Shown: piece after piece, positions 5,826 to 8,475 of the stretch | Position numbering within the stretch: the stretch's first letter is position 1 | Layout of the letters: each line of letters starts with the position of its first letter | Source: Actinomycetota bacterium | Lineage (GTDB): Bacteria > Actinomycetota > Actinomycetes > Streptosporangiales > Streptosporangiaceae | Length of the DNA: 8,475 nucleotides | Direction of reading: 5' to 3' | NCBI GenBank assembly: GCA_003242605.1 | Contig: QGUZ01000217.1 | Span: forward strand, 1-8,475 | Program-made: the position numbers and the translations under genes | The notes under the pieces: model-generated | Database searches by the model: none | What the model was told of the DNA's origin: nothing | Seen by the model: the letters and a program-made list of their open reading frames with translations, nothing else

Positions 5826-7235
5826 CTATGCCTGGGCGCGGATGCGGTTGACGATCGCGGTGGTCGACCGGTCCGGCACGTAGTCGAGCACCCGGACCTC
5901 GCCGCCGAGCTCGCGCACGAGCGCGGCCTCGGGCAGCAGGTCGGGGTGGTAGTCCCCGCCCTTGACGTACACGTCGGGGCGGACCAGCCGGATCAGCTCG
6001 CCCGGGTCGTCCTCGTCGAACACCACCACGTAGTCGACGCAGTCGAGCGCGGCGAGCACGGCCACCCGGTCCTCGCAGGCGTTGATCGGCCGCCCCGGCC
6101 CCTTGAGCCGCCGCACGCTCGCGTCGCCGTTCACCGCGACGACGAGCACGTCGCCGAGCGCGCGGGCCTCCTCCAGGCACACCACGTGCCCGCGGTGCAG
6201 CACGTCGAAGCAGCCGTTGGTGAACACGATGCGGTCGCCCCGCTCGCGGTGCTCGGCGATCCGCCGGGCGAGCTCGCCGGGCGGCACGGCCCGCCCGCCG
6301 GCGCCGAGCTCCTGCACGAGCTCCTGCCTGCCGCAGGCGACCGTGCCGGGGCGGCGCACCACGACCCGGGCGGCGGCCTGCGCGATGTCGGCGGCCCGCT
6401 CGGGGGTCGCGCCCGCGGCGAGGGCGAGCGCGAACGCGGCGGTGAACGTGTCCCCGGCGCCGGTGCTCATGTGGTCGGGGGCGGGGACGGCGTGGGTCCG
6501 GTACGGCGGGCGGCCGGGGCGGTGCAGCAGGGTGCCCTCGCCGTCGAGCGTGGTGACGACCATCCGGGCGCCCGCGGCCTGGAGGATGCGCCGGGACGCG
6601 GCGGTGAGGTGGGCGACCCGGTCGGCCGCGCCGTCGGTCTCGCCGAGCAGGCGGCACACCTCGGCGTAGTTCGGCAGCACGGCGTCGGGGCGGCAGCCGG
6701 CCCACGGCCGCACGTCGTGCGCGTCGACCACGAGCAGCGGCAGGCCGCGCAGCGCGTGCCGTACCGCGTCGGTGCACACGCCCGCGCCGTAGTCGCAGGC
6801 GATCACGACGTCGGCGCGCGGGGCGAGGCGGCGCAGCCGGGCGATGAGCCGCCGGGCCAGGTGGTCGTCGATCGGGGTGCGGTCCTCCTCGTCGTAGCGG
6901 GCGACGAGCTGCCCGCCCGCCATCAGCCGCCGCTTCACCGCGGTGCGCCGGCCGCCGGTGAGCAGCCCGGTCACGCCGTGGCGGCGCAGCAGCCGGGCGA
7001 GCACCCGGCCCGGCCGGTCGTCGCCGACCACGCCGAGCATGTGCACGGTCGCGCCGAGCGCGGCGAGGTTCACCGCGGTGTTCGCCGCGCCGCCGGGGGC
7101 CTCCTCGGTGTGCTCGACGCGCACCACGGGCACCGGGGCCTCCTGGGCCATGCGGGTGGCCGGGCCGCGCAGCCAGGAGTCGAGCATCACGTCCCCGACG
7201 ACCACGGCCCGCAGCTTGGCGAAGCGCTCGATCAT
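5826..7235 (-). CDS. hldE: Bifunctional heptose-7-phosphate kinase / heptose-1-phosphate adenylyltransferase
   Basis: The 469-residue product has the domain order and length of E. coli HldE (about 477). The N-terminal PfkB/ribokinase domain (about 1-310) shows VVVGDVMLD (11-19), GGAANTAVNLAALGA (48-62), ACDYGAG (146-152) and the signature STGAGDTFTAAFALALAAG (257-275) with catalytic base Asp262. The C-terminal cytidylyltransferase-like domain (about 335-469) has FTNGCFDVLHRGH (338-350, HxGH His347/His350), VNGDASVRRLKG (368-379), RPDVYVKGGDYHPD (419-432) and DRSTTAIVNRI (455-465). In the known pathway the first domain makes heptose 1,7-bisphosphate and, after GmhB removes the 7-phosphate, the second makes ADP-heptose. 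The fused form is typical of the ADP (beta-anomer) branch, while the GDP (alpha) branch uses separate proteins; the actual nucleotide here is inferred. gmhA ends 10 bases upstream in the same direction. The ATG at 7235 has no strong ribosome site, which fits translation coupled to gmhA. Confidence 0.95.
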   Translation of the reverse strand: MIERFAKLRAVVVGDVMLDSWLRGPATRMAQEAPVPVVRVEHTEEAPGGAANTAVNLAALGATVHMLGVVGDDRPGRVLARLLRRHGVTGLLTGGRRTAVKRRLMAGGQLVARYDEEDRTPIDDHLARRLIARLRRLAPRADVVIACDYGAGVCTDAVRHALRGLPLLVVDAHDVRPWAGCRPDAVLPNYAEVCRLLGETDGAADRVAHLTAASRRILQAAGARMVVTTLDGEGTLLHRPGRPPYRTHAVPAPDHMSTGAGDTFTAAFALALAAGATPERAADIAQAAARVVVRRPGTVACGRQELVQELGAGGRAVPPGELARRIAEHRERGDRIVFTNGCFDVLHRGHVVCLEEARALGDVLVVAVNGDASVRRLKGPGRPINACEDRVAVLAALDCVDYVVVFDEDDPGELIRLVRPDVYVKGGDYHPDLLPEAALVRELGGEVRVLDYVPDRSTTAIVNRIRAQA

Positions 7236-7245
7236 GCCGGGGCCG

Positions 7246-7836
7246 CTACCCGGAGAAGTGGCACGAGAACGGATCGGAGCCGCTTCTTCCCGACGCTTGG
7301 TCCAGTACAGAACAAAGAGCGTGGACCAGGACGAGGTGCACTTCCTGGATGGTGGCGGTGCCCGCGGCCTCGACCGCGATCGCCTCGTCGCACACCAGGC
7401 CGAGCGGGTTCGGGGCGGGCCCGGTCATCGCCCAGGTGATCATGCCGAGCTCGCGGGCGGCCCGCGCCGCGGCGACCACGTTCGGGCTCGAGCCGCTCGT
7501 CGACAGGCAGACGAGCACGTCGCCGCGCCGGCCGTGCGCCCGTACCTGCCGGGCGAACACCTCCTCCGGCCGGTAGTCGTTCACCAGCGCGGTGAGCGAC
7601 GAGGTGTCCGCGTGCAGCGGGATCGCGGAGAACGGCCGCCGCTCCTTCTCGAACCGGCCCACCAGCTCGGCGGTGAGGTGTTGCGCCTGGGCCGCGCTGC
7701 CCCCGTTCCCGCAGGCGAGCAGCCGCCCACCGGCGTGCAGCACCGACGCCAGACGGTCACCCCACGCGCCGATCACGGCGAGCGCCGGGCGGACGCGCTC
7801 GAGTGCCGTCTGCAGCCGATCGATGCACTCGTCCAT
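7246..7836 (-). CDS. gmhA: Sedoheptulose-7-phosphate isomerase (phosphoheptose isomerase)
   Basis: This SIS-domain protein converts sedoheptulose 7-phosphate to D-glycero-D-manno-heptose 7-phosphate. The phosphate-binding loop is CGNGGSAAQAQHLTAELVGR, with His and Glu of the metal/catalytic site in QHLTAE. The second SIS motif is CLSTSGSSPNVVAAARAA, and the C-terminal IQEVHLVLVH carries the Gln/His pair matching E. coli GmhA (RIQEIHIKVIH). With the start used here (ATG at 7836) it has 196 residues. An ATG pair at 7870-7875 would add 13 residues (MMFVGQTGRYYPT) and also keep the frame. I prefer 7836 because the upstream ATGs lie inside a palindrome that looks like an operator, but neither start has a good ribosome site, so this is uncertain. 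The C-terminal 17 residues beyond the last helix are Ser/Gly-rich. It is the first gene of the leftward set and divergent to the glycosyltransferase gene. Confidence 0.93.
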   Translation of the reverse strand: MDECIDRLQTALERVRPALAVIGAWGDRLASVLHAGGRLLACGNGGSAAQAQHLTAELVGRFEKERRPFSAIPLHADTSSLTALVNDYRPEEVFARQVRAHGRRGDVLVCLSTSGSSPNVVAAARAARELGMITWAMTGPAPNPLGLVCDEAIAVEAAGTATIQEVHLVLVHALCSVLDQASGRSGSDPFSCHFSG

Positions 7837-7855
7837 GGTCGGGTAGTACCGCCCG

Positions 7856-7884
7856 GTTTGTCCGACAAACATCATGTTTGCCGG
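7856..7884. promoter_or_regulatory. Overlapping palindromes, likely operator between gmhA and the glycosyltransferase
   Basis: Two perfect odd-length palindromes overlap. The first is GTTTGTC-C-GACAAAC (7856-7870). The second is CAAACAT-C-ATGTTTG (7866-7880), extended by CCG/CGG flanks (7862-7864 and 7882-7884) after one mismatch. The middle half-site ACAAAC/CAAAC is shared, giving three regularly spaced GTTTG-type half-sites on one AT-rich patch within about 72% GC DNA. Its position between divergent genes suits a repressor acting on both promoters. No -10/-35 pair was identified with confidence, and the regulator is not in the window. Confidence 0.55.
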
Positions 7885-7919
7885 GGTGGCGGCCGGGTAG
7901 CCGGGGCAGCGTGTGCGCG

Positions 7920-8475
7920 ATGGCCCAGCCCAGGCCGGACGGCCGTGCCCCCGGGCCGGCCGGCGCCGCCGACCTCGACGTGCTCGTGCCGACCAGGGAC
8001 CGGCCCGAGGCGCTCGCCGTCACGCTCACCGGGCTCGCCGCGCAGACCGCGCCCGGCTTCCGGGTGATCGTCTCCGACCAGTCGGCGACCCCGGTGGCGG
8101 ACGAGCCGATCGTGGCGGCGGCGATCCGCATCCTGCGGCACCGCGGCCACCCGGTCGAGGTGCACCGCCACGTGCCGCCGCGCGGCATGGCCGAGCAGCG
8201 GGCCTTCCTGCTGTCGCGGGCCACGCGGCGGGCCGTGCTCTTCCTCGACGACGACGTCTGGCTCGACGTCGACGGGGTGGCCGTGCTCGCGCACGCGCTC
8301 GCCGCGCTCGGCTGCGGCTTCGTGGGCTTCGCCGTACAGGGGCTGTCGTACCGGGACGACGTGCGGCCGCACGAGCTCGCGCCGTACGAGGAGTGGCGGG
8401 GCCGGGTGCGGCCCGAGCGGGTACGGCGCGGCGGCCCGGCCTGGGCCCGGCACCTGCTGCACAACGCGGCCAACC
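7920..8475 (+). CDS. Family 2 glycosyltransferase, partial (runs off the right edge)
   Basis: From the ATG at 7920 the frame stays open to the window end (185 codons seen). The product begins with a short Pro/Gly/Ala-rich stretch and then LDVLVPTRDRPEALAVTLTGL, the usual first strand and helix of a GT-A nucleotide-sugar binding domain, followed by FRVIVSDQSATP. GMAEQRAFLLSRATRRAVLF leads to LDDDVWLDVDG (about residues 108-118), the DxD metal/nucleotide-sugar motif. The remaining part is FGFAVQG-like strands and Arg-rich helices, and the acceptor region lies outside the window. An in-frame GTG at 7911 would add three residues. No signal peptide or membrane segment is seen so far, so it is probably a cytoplasmic or membrane-associated enzyme. 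The divergent position next to gmhA suggests it uses a sugar made by this cluster, perhaps the nucleotide heptose, but the donor cannot be read from the sequence. Confidence 0.85.
   Translation, partial: MAQPRPDGRAPGPAGAADLDVLVPTRDRPEALAVTLTGLAAQTAPGFRVIVSDQSATPVADEPIVAAAIRILRHRGHPVEVHRHVPPRGMAEQRAFLLSRATRRAVLFLDDDVWLDVDGVAVLAHALAALGCGFVGFAVQGLSYRDDVRPHELAPYEEWRGRVRPERVRRGGPAWARHLLHNAAN

Noticed and set aside
5946..7439. Long plus-strand frame opposite hldE
   Set aside because: Same reason: shadow of a strongly recognised gene in high-GC DNA.
7757..8473. Minus-strand frames opposite the glycosyltransferase
   Set aside because: They are antisense to a plus-strand frame with a clear GT2 N-terminus and DxD motif, and they have low-complexity composition.
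1..8475. CRISPR arrays, tRNA or rRNA genes, insertion sequences, phage or attachment sites
   Set aside because: No regularly spaced repeats, cloverleaf, transposase sequence, terminal inverted repeats or integrase seen on either strand.

Overview
The window is very GC-rich, with strong third-position G/C, GTG starts, GGAGG-type ribosome binding sites and hairpin terminators without U-tracts. It carries an RsbW-like ATP-binding protein and a ChaB/Rho_N protein. This points to an actinobacterium, most likely a filamentous one (Streptomyces or Streptosporangiales type); the finer placement is inference.

Left part (1-3150): a small anti-sigma-type HATPase gene (78-584, minus) and a two-domain rhodanese sulfurtransferase (1068-1931, minus) that ends at a perfect 13-bp hairpin terminator. 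Upstream of the sulfurtransferase lies an AT-rich island with a short palindrome. On the plus strand follows a decayed ECF sigma factor (about 2251-2616): its helix-rich N-terminus and region 2 sit in two different frames, a stop interrupts the start of region 4, and the rest is replaced by an unrelated gene tail that ends at a strong terminator (2748-2782). The next 430 bases hold GC-rich hairpins and no convincing gene.

Middle (3152-3582): a ChaB-domain plus Rho_N/SAP-like protein with a textbook Shine-Dalgarno. It converges on the transketolase gene across a hairpin (3545-3582) that begins immediately after its stop codon.

Right part (3587-8475): a leftward set of four genes, gmhA (sedoheptulose-7-phosphate isomerase), hldE (heptose-7-phosphate kinase/heptose-1-phosphate adenylyltransferase), a small two-helix membrane protein and a short, animal-type transketolase. 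A family 2 glycosyltransferase gene starts divergently at about 7920 and runs off the window. Read together, transketolase would supply sedoheptulose 7-phosphate, GmhA would isomerise it, HldE would phosphorylate and nucleotidylate it, and the glycosyltransferase could build the product into a glycan or metabolite. This is a heptose pathway best known from Gram-negative LPS, here in what looks like a Gram-positive. The bisphosphatase (GmhB) and epimerase (HldD) are not in the window. The gmhA/glycosyltransferase intergenic region carries two overlapping perfect palindromes that share a half-site, a likely operator for the cluster.
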